A stretch of DNA of 64,000 nucleotides from assembly GCA_963555705.1 (NCBI GenBank), contig OY743183.1, positions 48,659,466-48,723,465 on the forward strand. The letters run 5' to 3'. Below are positions 56,701-63,737 of this stretch, piece after piece. Within the stretch, counting starts at the first letter, position 1. Each line of letters starts with the position of its first letter. Under the pieces are notes generated by a model. The model worked only from the letters and a program-made list of their open reading frames with translations, ran no database searches and was not told the origin of the DNA. The translations under genes and the position numbers were made by a program. The DNA comes from Ligustrum vulgare (taxonomy: Eukaryota > Streptophyta > Magnoliopsida > Lamiales > Oleaceae).

Positions 56701-57101
56701 CTAGAGCATTTTCTTGTTTTGACAAGATTTAATTTTCGATGTCACAAAGAATTGGTATCGGAGCAAGGTTTTGCCTTTAGCTAATGACCACATATGGTGG
56801 TAGTGGCATGCATCTTCACAACAAAGATCGAGGTTTCAAAAACATAGAGTTACAAGCCAAAATATTCAAATGGAGGAACATATTCAAATTCAAAATTAAG
56901 TAATCCAAAATTTTGTCTACAATTCCCATCCAATTTCTCCTCGTCACTATCTGTTGTACAGAAGAAAATATGAATAAAGATACTAATATCCTGCATATAT
57001 GCTATTCAAAATACCTGCAGACAGAAAATTTCATCCATAATTTTAGCAGCTTTAATAAGAAACTTTAGAGCTTCCTTGTCAGAATCACTGAGCCCCTTCA
57101 A
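32663..57101 (-). CDS. NUDT3: NUDT3-like Nudix hydrolase / dipeptidyl-peptidase III gene, 3' fifteen exons, probably disrupted
   Basis: Fifteen exons with GT-AG borders and matching phases encode, in order, the M49 peptidase part of the plant NUDT3-type protein (AtNUDT3 joins an N-terminal Nudix domain to a DPP III domain and is cytosolic in type). The exons run from [15 protein letters not shown] (57101) to the C-terminus [13 protein letters not shown] (32663). The zinc site [10 protein letters not shown] is intact in exon 41030-41198. The Nudix N-terminus is not found up to 64 kb, so the 5' exons should lie further right. The window exons span 24.4 kb because the introns hold a LINE, a copia element and two solo LTRs. 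Two lesions (exons 40247-40331 and 52775-52925) suggest a pseudogene unless they are assembly errors. A minus-strand AATAAA lies at 32561-32566. Confidence 0.92.
32783..32887. mobile_element. GC-rich foldback MITE with 10-bp duplication (Mutator-like), 105 bp
   Basis: Termini GAATGCTGTTCTCCTGCCCG and, reversed, GAGAATGATTCTCCTGCCCG share a perfect 12-bp core (32791-32802 and 32868-32879). A second inner inverted repeat is formed by GGGGCCCAC-type words. The element is flanked by a perfect 10-bp direct repeat GAGAAAAGAT (32773-32782 and 32888-32897). A 9-11 bp duplication is typical of Mutator-like elements. It lies in the last intron of the NUDT3-like gene. Confidence 0.8.
33751..33897 (-). 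CDS. NUDT3: NUDT3-like exon
   Basis: 147 bp, 49 codons, acceptor CTTAAG, donor GTATGC. It encodes [20 protein letters not shown] and [20 protein letters not shown]. Confidence 0.95.
33974..34064 (-). CDS. NUDT3: NUDT3-like exon
   Basis: 91 bp, acceptor GATCAG, donor GTATGA. It encodes [20 protein letters not shown] and [10 protein letters not shown], conserved near the C-terminus of the family. Confidence 0.95.
34143..34237 (-). CDS. NUDT3: NUDT3-like exon
   Basis: 95 bp, acceptor GGGACAG, donor GTAAAT. It encodes [20 protein letters not shown] and [12 protein letters not shown]. The intron upstream of it contains the LINE 34491-40061. Confidence 0.95.
34698..36302 (+). CDS. LINE ORF1 protein (RNA-binding type)
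   Basis: 534 codons open from the first ATG. The N-terminal phrase [20 protein letters not shown] is typical of plant LINE ORF1 proteins with a DUF4283-type domain. The same frame continues upstream as GVEGLPLHL after an in-frame TGA (probably an altered TGG), so the true start lies further left and the protein is truncated. The C-terminal half is charged and probably disordered. ORF1 proteins bind element RNA. The stop codon overlaps the ORF2 start as ATGA (36299-36302). Confidence 0.85.
   Translation: MWNIHVFKVIGNLCGGLIDIDHATAELKFLPHARLQLRGNAGGFIKEKLVLPCDGQFICLKFFKLNDRRYRFHGTCNTKWHQKKEVEDGDVAVKDFQCPVGDILQEQMKDNPTPMTWEYGSSSNDGSAIEGRAIMNYNLDNTQLTQIYCCKWILGNINRQPRNLVPFSFIISFHRKDAFSKGTQKKRIQLCLPFPVWDFGYSESDLIASPSSQTHLLISPYEEAQLPTSLSPEVLSSQSESTLGLQNMEEIQMSHSEPIKTAKKWAIKNTKLKRIKPKQIGDFTRGKILRWNEFRLNPAKGNQVKILKATDEPGDADDETEENKSLQVYYRDRSRRRFGEFGENTTFSRSTAEMEQTINEECFDDNLDELQIVEGLDSSSSVVYSSDIDEDISSVSDSVEASKDILPDVKFLLAERDERGEGIGLTPHTEVGADTQNNKGSREEETKNLISKNMEVEDVAHSKKGSIIGDDLGEWTEIQDVLTQMGIQMVSSVQEQNPYRSIINKKGHRELQNLQFNVNYGKSRLCKGKNTRLS
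36299..39966 (+). pseudogene. LINE ORF2: endonuclease, reverse transcriptase, zinc finger
   Basis: The frame from 36299 encodes an APE-type endonuclease ([41 protein letters not shown]), then RT motifs ([48 protein letters not shown] and FADDTLFF near 38353). After a frameshift near 38745 it continues with MRDFLWEGG and the zf-RVT finger [18 protein letters not shown]. In-frame stops lie at 37211, 37562, 38291 and 39466; at least three fit C-to-T or G-to-A changes at Gln or Trp codons. The protein would nick target DNA and copy the RNA in place. Confidence 0.95.
40247..40331 (-). pseudogene. NUDT3: NUDT3-like exon with a one-base insertion in the second zinc motif
   Basis: 85 bp between ATACAG and GTATAT; family phase demands 84. 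Reading gives [11 protein letters not shown], then an extra A, after which [17 protein letters not shown] resumes one frame over. The extra base sits inside the EEAKAD motif that supplies the third zinc ligand. Without it the phase to the next exon is right. Confidence 0.9.
40332..41029. other. Intron of the NUDT3-like gene
   Basis: No element ends or other genes are recognised. An AAAG/AGAA-rich run lies at about 40505-40540. Confidence 0.6.
41030..41198 (-). CDS. NUDT3: NUDT3-like exon with the HECCH zinc site
   Basis: 169 bp, acceptor AAACAG, donor GTCAGT. It encodes [20 protein letters not shown] and then [19 protein letters not shown], holding the two zinc-binding histidines and catalytic Glu of family M49. 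The frame is intact. Confidence 0.96.
41400..42330. other. Intron segment of different composition, possibly organelle-derived
   Basis: This part of the intron is less AT-rich than its surroundings and reads like plant mitochondrial spacer DNA. It is divided by a run of 19 A (41646-41664). No gene or RNA is recognised in it. The origin is a guess from composition and look. Confidence 0.25.
42494..42600 (-). CDS. NUDT3: NUDT3-like exon
   Basis: 107 bp, acceptor GTGACAG, donor GTATGT. It encodes [20 protein letters not shown] and [16 protein letters not shown]. The last codon is split and completed by the next exon. Confidence 0.95.
43266..43361 (-). CDS. NUDT3: NUDT3-like exon
   Basis: 96 bp, 32 codons, encoding [20 protein letters not shown] and [12 protein letters not shown]. 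Acceptor TACTAG, donor GTGAGT. Confidence 0.95.
43446..43523 (-). CDS. NUDT3: NUDT3-like exon
   Basis: 78 bp, 26 codons, encoding [20 protein letters not shown]. Acceptor CCGTAG, donor GTGCTT. Phase 0 at both ends. Confidence 0.94.
43806..43871 (-). CDS. NUDT3: NUDT3-like exon
   Basis: 66 bp, 22 codons, encoding [20 protein letters not shown] and YK. Acceptor TTCGAG, donor GTAATG. It carries the conserved GPYETYED motif of M49 peptidases. Confidence 0.95.
44162..44638 (+). repeat. 5' LTR of the Tnt1-like copia element
   Basis: TG...CA ends (TGTTAGCCATT...CGCACAACA). It contains a TATA-like CTATAAATAGGC at about 44301-44312. Upstream of it a GGCATCAATTAGTCAAAA block occurs twice (about 44184-44232). 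Confidence 0.97.
44641..44655 (+). other. Primer binding site (initiator Met tRNA type)
   Basis: TGGTATCAGAGACTTG lies two bases after the LTR and matches the plant copia primer site at its first eleven bases. Confidence 0.9.
44777..48820 (+). CDS. copia gag-pol polyprotein with one internal stop
   Basis: One frame of about 1,347 codons. Residue positions are approximate: capsid domain 30-230; CCHC knuckle [14 protein letters not shown] at 259; protease [12 protein letters not shown] at 318; integrase finger [13 protein letters not shown] at 452 with CKHCVLGK; integrase core HSDVWGP at 513, RSDNGGEY at 576 and NGVAERMNR near 610; reverse transcriptase with [19 protein letters not shown] and YVDDMLIAS at 1023; RNase H with [17 protein letters not shown] at 1199 and STTEAEYMA near 1237. 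The only break is TAG at 46475-46477, between the first two integrase blocks, most simply a Gln codon changed by C-to-T. The rest of the domains look complete, so the lesion is recent. Confidence 0.96.
48914..48924 (+). other. Polypurine tract
   Basis: AAGGTGGAGAT lies directly before the 3' LTR, the usual plus-strand priming site of copia elements. Confidence 0.85.
48925..49401 (+). repeat. 3' LTR of the Tnt1-like copia element
   Basis: 477 bp, the same length as the 5' LTR, with transition differences only, three of the four clustered between about 49028 and 49048. Confidence 0.97.
49824..49905 (-). CDS. NUDT3: NUDT3-like exon
   Basis: 82 bp, acceptor GTCCAG, donor GTTAGT. It encodes [19 protein letters not shown] and SDITWMEL, strongly conserved in the family. 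The following intron holds the whole copia element 44162-49401. Confidence 0.96.
49994..50235 (-). CDS. NUDT3: NUDT3-like exon
   Basis: 242 bp, acceptor TTGTAG, donor GTACGG. It encodes [32 protein letters not shown] and [19 protein letters not shown]. It ends within a Ser codon (AG|T) completed by the next exon. Confidence 0.95.
50585..50714 (+). repeat. Purine-only tract in solo LTR A
   Basis: About 130 bases are almost entirely A and G (AAGAGGAAAAAAGAAG type). Corresponding purine-rich stretches lie at about 53430-53490 in LTR B and, on the minus strand, about 63360-63450 in LTR C. Confidence 0.85.
51760..51962. repeat. Four-hairpin array in solo LTR A
   Basis: Units at 51760-51783, 51820-51843 and 51873-51896 start CACGGAGGGGGCC and end GGCCCGTG, around a TAT or TTG loop. 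A fourth unit at 51937-51962 starts TACCCAGAGGGGC and ends GGGCCGGGTA. Each unit can fold on itself. Spacing is 60, 53 and 64 bp. Confidence 0.93.
52775..52925 (-). pseudogene. NUDT3: NUDT3-like exon with a lost 3' end and a stop
   Basis: After a GACAG acceptor it encodes [20 protein letters not shown] and [20 protein letters not shown], then hits TAA at 52775-52777. The family continues here with a conserved YPPD-type segment of about eight residues before the intron. That text and a GT donor are absent; a solo LTR begins at 52766, only nine bases further. The flanks of that LTR carry a clean duplication, so the loss preceded it or lay in the target. Confidence 0.88.
53128..55629 (+). repeat. 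Solo LTR B, same family as A
   Basis: 2,502 bp with ends TGTAATAACTCG...GGATCGTGACA. The target duplication is CATAA (53123-53127) and CACAA (55630-55634), one mismatch. It keeps the same order of blocks as LTR A: purine-rich 5' part, hairpin array, and GGTGGGTCCAA(T/C)ATCTAGTTG near the 3' end. It lies in an intron of the NUDT3-like gene. Confidence 0.9.
54629..54831. repeat. Four-hairpin array in solo LTR B
   Basis: Units at 54629-54652, 54689-54712, 54742-54765 and 54806-54831 have the same spacing (60, 53, 64) as in LTR A. Only isolated substitutions are seen (for example GGAAGGGGCC in unit 2). Confidence 0.93.
55630..56069. other. Intron of the NUDT3-like gene
   Basis: No element or gene is recognised. 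A short AC run lies at about 55998-56011. Confidence 0.6.
56070..56176 (-). CDS. NUDT3: NUDT3-like exon
   Basis: 107 bp with AACAG and GTACAT borders. It encodes [19 protein letters not shown] and [14 protein letters not shown]. The last Trp codon is split TG|G with the next exon, which restores the phase. Confidence 0.93.
56290..56746 (+). repeat. Probable copia-type LTR remnant
   Basis: The segment runs from TGATGTAGTATTATTTT to GATGTCACA and is followed after a few bases by TGGTATCGGAGC (56752-56763), a one-base variant of the copia primer site. A CCTATATAAG TATA-like word lies near 56680. No second LTR is present; only a short internal piece follows. It is interrupted by a MITE. Confidence 0.6.
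56367..56565. mobile_element. Tourist-like MITE, 199 bp, inside the LTR remnant
   Basis: GCCCTAGTTTGAACCCC and, reversed, GCCCTTGTTTGAGCCCC form a 17-bp terminal repeat with two mismatches. TTA is present on both sides (56364-56366 and 56566-56568). No coding. Confidence 0.8.
57015..57101 (-). CDS. NUDT3: NUDT3-like exon (first in window)
   Basis: 87 bp, 29 codons, phase 0 at both ends, bordered by TACAG and GTATTT. It encodes [20 protein letters not shown], the start of the peptidase region. Exons 5' of it are not in the window. Confidence 0.9.
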
Positions 57102-57882
57102 CTGTATCAAAAACCAAGAAAAAGAAACTATGAACTGCCATATCTGAGGAGGTTGCTAAATATTTGAATGTAAACAAATTCTTCTCCATATATTCTCCAT
57201 ACATGGGGGACATAGATATTCCAAGGTGTGAGGGGAGCAAACAAGCGGTCTATTAATTCTTGGGCAGGATTTAAACATAGTTACTACAATAATAATTTGT
57301 AGTTATATATTTTCATTTCATTTTTCACTTATTTCACCTGACGAAATAGAAATAAAACAGTTAACTTGATTATTTGCAATTTGGTATCTATGGAACTAAA
57401 GCATTGATATTAAGTTAGAAGATAATAGAAAATGTGACCTTACGTAATGTTTTTATTAGATTAATTTATTGAACTCATCTTAAAAATTAAGTAATTAGCA
57501 ATGGGCCAAGGACGACAATTTTTTTTTATTTAAATTTAGCTTTCAACACTCCTATTCAATACAAACTAGCTTTTATAAGTAGTTAGCAATGGGCAAAGGA
57601 GGACACATTTTTTTATTTAAATTTAGCTTTCAACACTCCTACTCAATACAAACTAGCTTTTAAAACGTGTTCAAATTGATAAATTTATATTGAGTCTTCA
57701 ACAGATGATGTCTCTGATAGGCTCCAACGGCACAAGAACATTTACATTCAGTTTGTTTGAGTATGGGGAGCTATATTTGTGAAGTTCATGTAATAAACAA
57801 AGTAGGTGCCGATAATAACTGTATAGGGTGAACATTTCTGTTAATTTCATTGAAAAATCGAGATAGGGTTTGAGGAAAAATT
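57102..57882. other. Gene-free interval, probably intron of the NUDT3-like gene
   Basis: No exon with family similarity is seen. It contains a direct repeat at 57495-57663. Confidence 0.5.
57495..57663. repeat. Direct repeat, about 88-bp unit x 2
   Basis: TTAGCAATGGGC(C/A)AAGGA starts both copies (57495 and 57583), and both continue through AGCTTTCAACACTCCTA to AACTAGCTTTTA. Confidence 0.92.
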
Positions 57883-58721
57883 AGGTGACGTTCTGTTTGT
57901 ATTTTATTTTGTATTTTTATTTTCGAAAATGTTTTATATTTCCTGTTTTTATTTTTGTTTTTAAATTTGCTGAAAACGCTTTTGATTTGTCATTTCTGAA
58001 AATTGTTTTTGAAAATGAAAAGCAGGAAAACACATTCTGTTTGAAATTTTGTAGAATACTACTTAAATTATTTTTAATTAATTTGCTTGCAGAATACTAC
58101 TGACTCAAACTTAAATTTCCTTTCACAATACACTGAAAACATGATTACATATAACACACTAATGTAAGCATTAAGAGTCTATATTAACACAGCTTGATCG
58201 GGTTCAGGATTTGAGAAAGATCTAGTTCTATTAAAATTCAAAACATGCAAGTTCTTTCAAAACCACCAGAGTCCATTTATCAAGGCATTTTTTGAAATAT
58301 AACAACAAGAATTTTCAATTAAATTTTTTTTTAATGTTGATATTGAATTCAATAAAACTTTATTTAAGCTTAGTTCTAAGTTAGGATAATTCTCCAAAAA
58401 AAAAAAAAAAAAATCTTTATTTAGGCTTAGTTCCAAGTTAGGATAATTCTTTAAAAAAAATTTATATTAAGCTTAGTTCCAAGTTAGGATAATTCTTTTA
58501 AAAAAAAAAATTCCAAAAAGCGTTTTCCGCATTTTGAACATTTTTTGCTGAAATACACAAAAAATGCCCAAAACGAGGTTTTAGTCGTTTTGCTTTTTGT
58601 GTACAAAATTTTTTTTGTTTTTCAAAATGAGTTTTCGAAAATGGTAAAGAGCATTTTTAGTATTTTCGAAAATAAAATTAGAAAACGACATCAAAACAGC
58701 AAAGAGAACAGGGCCGCCCCT
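57883..58721 (+). mobile_element. MITE with long AT-rich inverted termini, first copy
   Basis: It starts AGGTGACGTTCTGTTTG and ends with AGAGAACAGGGCCGCCCCT, whose reverse complement resembles the start. The flanks GGAAAAATT and GGAAAGCTT agree at seven of nine bases, suggesting an old 9-bp duplication as in Mutator-like elements. It contains three copies of a TTAGTTC(C/T)AAGTTAGGAT block. The plus-strand 72-codon frame at its start is not a gene, because the same text occurs in the inverted copy as part of the repeat. Confidence 0.7.
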
Positions 58722-58813
58722 GGAAAGCTTAGCACCTCAATATAATTCTTTTCCATTTCATTCAGTAGAAAATATATAAATAAAATTTATATTCTTCAAT
58801 TGCCAATTTAATT

Positions 58814-58905
58814 ACACAAGAAGGAGATCTTATAGTCTCTTAGTGTATGTTGTTCATTGATGACATAGTTTTAGCTAATGGAACAATTAAAGAAGTCAAG
58901 TCCTA
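58814..58905 (+). pseudogene. Non-LTR reverse-transcriptase remnant
   Basis: The frame reads GDLIVS, a stop, then CMLFIDDIVLANGTIKEVK, a decayed form of the catalytic FADD block of plant non-LTR reverse transcriptases. It is too short to classify. More text of the same kind lies at 60390-60570. Confidence 0.6.
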
Positions 58906-58937
58906 AATACAATTTTGGAAGAGTACATAAGAATCTA

Positions 58938-59784
58938 GCCCCTGTTCTCTTTGCTATTTTGAGGTCGTTTTCTATTTTTATTTTCGAAAACGCTAAAAAC
59001 GTGTTCTCTTTACCATTTTCGAAAATCCATTTTGGAAAACAAAAAAAAAAATTTGTACACAAAACGGAAAACGCCCGAAACATCGTTTTGGGCGTTTTGT
59101 GTGTATTTCGACAAAAAATGTCCAAAACGCGGAAAACGCGTTTTGGGAATTTTTTTTTTTTTTTTTTTTTAATCTTAACTTAGAACTAAGCTTAATATAA
59201 AGTTTTTTTTTTTATTTTTTTTAGAATTATCCTAGCTTGGAACTAAACCTAAATTTTTTTTTTTTTAGAATTATCCTAACTTGAGACTTAGTTTAAATAA
59301 AGTTTTATTGAATTCAATATCAACATTACAAAAAAAAAAAAAAATTAAATGAGAATTCTTGTTGTTATATTTCAAAAAATGCAATGATAAATGGACTCTG
59401 GTGGTTTTGAAAGAACTTGCATTTTCTAGATTTTAATAGAAGTAGAGTTTTCTCAAGTCTCAAACCTGACCAAGCTGTGTTAATATAGACTCTTAATGCT
59501 CACATTAGTGTGTTGCATGTAACCATATTTTTAGTGTATTGTGAAAGGAAATTTGAGTTGGAGTTAGTAGTATTCTGCAAGCAAATTAATTAAAAATAGT
59601 TTAAATAGTGTTCTGCAAAATTTCAAACAGAACGTGTTTTCCAGCTTTTCATTTTCAAAAACAGTTTTCAGAAATGACAAACCAAACGCGTTTTCAGCAA
59701 ATTTGAAAACAAAAATGAAAACACAAAACACAAAATATTTTCGAAAATGAAAATACAAAATAAAATACAAACAGAACGCCACCT
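58938..59784 (-). mobile_element. MITE with long AT-rich inverted termini, second copy, inverted
   Basis: This is the same element as 57883-58721 on the other strand; its far end reads AGGTGGCGTTCTGTTTG on the minus strand. The pair forms an inverted repeat of about 840 bp per arm with a 216-bp spacer. The arms differ by substitutions and poly-A/T length. No clear target duplication is left for this copy. Confidence 0.7.
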
Positions 59785-60389
59785 AAAAGTTTTAGGTTAT
59801 GTAGAACAAAGAATGTATATACAAATGCTCATTCAGTAAGTAGCACATATAAGGACACTAATGACGTTAGTGTAAAGGATTGTGTTATTCCAAAAGTGAT
59901 CGTTTAGGGAATCGAAGTTTGATTACTAACAATGAGGGTTTGAAGATGACATAATACATAGGATTAGAGTGGGTTGGATGAAATTGTAGAAGGGCTATAG
60001 GAATTTATGTGCTTAATAGGCTTCAGGTTGGTAAGAATTTGTAAACGGTTTAATCTATAAATTAGATAGACATGAGTTGTCGATAATACTTGTCAGTCCA
60101 TTGAAATATATGCTTGAAAATGAAATTTGACTATTTATAATTTTTGCCAAACAGAGACTGAAAAGCAAGTTCTGCATAATGGTTATTAGACTAGATATGA
60201 TTTTGATTTTGAGTGTTTTTTTATAATGAGACAAAATGTCCCTAAAGTTGATGTAGTAGAAACATGAATGCTAGTACGGTCATGGTAAAATGGATATGAT
60301 GAGAAAATGAGAATTTGCACCAAGTGGAGGTGACATTGATTGAAGATATATATTATGGGAAGGACAACTTAGATGGTTGGGTCATAATG

Positions 60390-60570
60390 CATCAGACTAA
60401 AAGAGGCTCCTATTCATGAGAGGGACGCGATCTCGCTAGAGCAAGTTAAAAGAGGAAGCAACAGACCAAAATTAACATGGATTGCTCTATTTTCTAAAGA
60501 TCTAGTTCTTACAATGGAAGAAAGTAGAATGACAAAGAAAGATTCTTGTTGCCAACTCCAAATTTAATAG
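60390..60570 (+). pseudogene. C-terminal remnant of a non-LTR retrotransposon ORF2
   Basis: EAPIHERDAISLEQVKRGSN and RPKLTWIALFSKDLVLTMEE match the usual tail text of plant non-LTR elements (RGRGRPKKTW-type). Together with 58814-58905 it suggests one decayed element split by the inverted MITE copy. Confidence 0.55.
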
Positions 60571-61371
60571 GAATATGACTTAGTTTGTTGTTGTTAGTCT
60601 TCGACAGAATTATATTTGTACTTCTTTCCCTTTTTCTTTTTTCCTCAATTTAACTTTCTCCATATAGTGAAGGCAACGGAGCAGATAGCAACTGATATTT
60701 CTCACGTGCTCCATAGAGAACAGTGGCTCATGCAAATTCACCATCCCACCTCTAACAAAAATATTGCTAGGTTACAGTTAAGAACATATTGAAATATCAA
60801 ATTCTTATTGTAGCACATAATTATATTTGTCACCATGAGCAGGAAAAGAAATTAGCATATTTCCCTATGGAACCATAAATTTTAATTTTTCTTATCTTTT
60901 ATTCTCTTTGAGAATAAGTGGTGACTAACGCAAGTTATATCTGTTTTTGCAGCTCTACTTTATAAACATACGAAACTACGAAAGAAGCTCCAAATCATCA
61001 TTATATTCAGTTTTTACCCTCTTCATGGATCTACATGATTATTCTTCTCAGTCAGTACAAATTGAAGAAATATGTTAGAAAGTGACCACGTCTGCATATT
61101 CTTCAAGGCTGCACGGATTAAGTAACCAGATTTAAGCATAATAAGATAGTAAAGACTAGAACAAGACAACTGAGACTGTCCAGGATTCTATGCCCTATTA
61201 TAATTTTCTGCATGCACATCTACTGTATTTAGCATTATGGTCATATGACCATCAAATCCTTAAATAATCACAAAATTTAAAAACTCGGGTATCAAAAGTT
61301 AAAAACCTTTACTTTAAGGGAGATACGAGCATATTAACGATTCAGCTGCTTTTGTAAAGTCAAGCTATGTG
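60571..61371. other. Gene-free interval
   Basis: No gene, repeat end or RNA is recognised here. Confidence 0.5.
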
Positions 61372-63737
61372 TGACATGACCCCGTCTCGAATCACCCTGT
61401 GTGGACCCAAGACGTGGCGTGCGCCGATGATGAATGCCAGCTAGATACTGGACCCACCACCAAGGCTACTGAAACTTTTCAAATTCTATAAATCTTCTCG
61501 TAATACCCCCTGATTTTAAATTTTTTTTGACAAAGTTCCCTTTAAATATTGGATATAACCTCCCTGTAACAAAATCAACAATCCTCAAACAACCACATGT
61601 AAAATACTGGGAATCCATATCCCTTCACATCATCATATCAAAAATCAAAAGAGCTTATACCTACCCATCTAGTTCTTACTACGTATCATCCATTCCACTT
61701 ACATTTGATACATCAACATATCATTCTAATCAACTAAGTACTTGACAAAACAATAACTCGAGAATGGACCGGGTTAAATATATATACATGGATCCCAAAA
61801 GAATGATGAAGACTAGAAACATACAACTAAATGATCTTGTGGCTCTTGGGTAGGCTTTCCAACTTCCTCTCAAAACTCAAAAGTATCCTAATAGGGAAAA
61901 ATGTTACAAAAATATGAAATTTTAACTCAGTGAGTGGAGGGTTTGAAAACTAGTCATACTTTTCTCTTTTATATTTCTTTATAAAATCACTATTTGTTTT
62001 GTAACTATAATTTTTGATTGACATAAGAAAATTTTTAACTTCTTCTGAAAAGAATGTCTAGTTGAAATGAGATCTTTTAAATTCTGAAATCATGGCATAA
62101 ATAGTAATAACTGTTTGATCATGCTCAAAATTCTGTTGAACTGTACTGAGAAACTGAAATATTTTTCTATGAATAAATATATCATAATGTACTGAAAGAA
62201 TCACATCAAAGTGTACACAATGAACAAATTTACTCAAGTACAGAGTACTCTCGATGTACAAGGCAAAGACATTCAAATCTGATAAGCTGATAATCTGATA
62301 AACTGTGTCATATGCGCATAGACTGCCCCAAAGGCTAAAGCACCCTAGTACACGGCCCAAAGCCTATATGTGCACAAGAGTGGGTCCCAAAGACCTCTGA
62401 TAATCTGGTCATACACTGTGGAAACGAATTCACATCAGTGCAGAGCGGGTAATATCACCTGGGTACTTTCTGATGGTTTTTCACACTAATAATTTACATG
62501 TAACAAATTCTTTTATAGAATAATGTACTAAATTTATAATTTGATCAACTTGAAATTTTAAAAGAAGAAGCCTAAAATCATGCTTCTAAACTTGTATTTG
62601 TGAAAAGTAGTAATTTCCATAACTTGTCTACTTAATTGAAAACATGAATCGTATGGAAAATTTATGCCATTAAATATTAAAATTTAACTTTAAGGAAAAA
62701 TAAGTTTCTCCACTCACAGAGATTGTGACTGAAACCTAGTTTGGCTGATAGGCCTGGCCAATCTCCGTGTCGCCTCCTGAAAATTAAATTAAAACCTTGG
62801 ATCAACTTCAATAATTACAAATATTTAACAAATGCCCAAAATGAAATAACATCCTATACAATAACCACAAATTTCATATGCCTCCAACATTACATCCAAC
62901 CAACCTTCTCTTATGTTAAATATAGCTTCATTATAACTAATATATCCTTTATTTAACCAATACCTCAATGGAATGCTCATAGACACCAAAAACCCCTTTC
63001 CAAGAAACTAGTAATGGACTAATTCTTTAACTTAATTGCATGGATAATTTAATCTCCAAATAAACATCACCAAATTAAGCATTTAAGCATGAAATAATTT
63101 AACATAGTCTCCAATAACTTAATCTTGCCCAAATCATGAATTTAATCCACTATTATTTCAAACCCTAGCATGTAACCACAATGAATTCAACCAAACTTGA
63201 ATATTTAGCCCAATATCTTTCAATGAGTCATAAATCCATCCAAAAATCTAACATTTAACTCAAAAATTAAAACCCTAAAATCAACAACATATCTCAAATT
63301 AATGGGTATTGCCTTACCTCTTGAAGGTGAAAATGAAGTCTTGAAGGTTGAATGAAAATCCATTTTTTTTCTTTTTCTTCCTTCCTTCCTTCCTTCCTTT
63401 TTCTTTTCTTTTTCTTTTCTTTCTTCCTCCGATTTTTCTCTTCTCTGCGTAACCTCTCTCTCTGGTAATGTCTATGTGTATGTCTTTGGTTTATTTGTCT
63501 ACCAATGTCAAGACAAATTAGTTTTGATAGAAATTGCTTGCTGGGTCCTTCATTTATCTTTCAATAAAATTCCCAAACATAAATGATAATAAGTCCCCCA
63601 ACTTATAATAAAATTTAAATGATCCCTAAAATTCTACTCATTTAAATTGGTCCCCACTTGGACTAAATTGGTCAAAAATAAATATTGACTTGATAAAATA
63701 ATTATTTGACTTGTAAAATTAAAAGTGAGTTGTAACA
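61372..63737 (-). repeat. Solo LTR C, same family as A and B, opposite orientation
   Basis: 2,366 bp. On the minus strand it starts TGTTACAACTCAC and ends GGGGTCATGTCA, and it has a perfect 5-bp duplication ATGTG (61367-61371 and 63738-63742). It shares the GGTGGGTCCA...CTAGCTGGCATTCATC block near its 3' end and a purine-rich 5' part. It is the most diverged of the three and keeps only one recognisable unit of the hairpin array (about 62340-62375). Confidence 0.88.

Noticed and set aside
57885..59782. Two similar 72-codon frames on opposite strands
   Set aside because: They are the ends of the inverted MITE pair, AT-rich and Phe/Leu-rich, and not genes.
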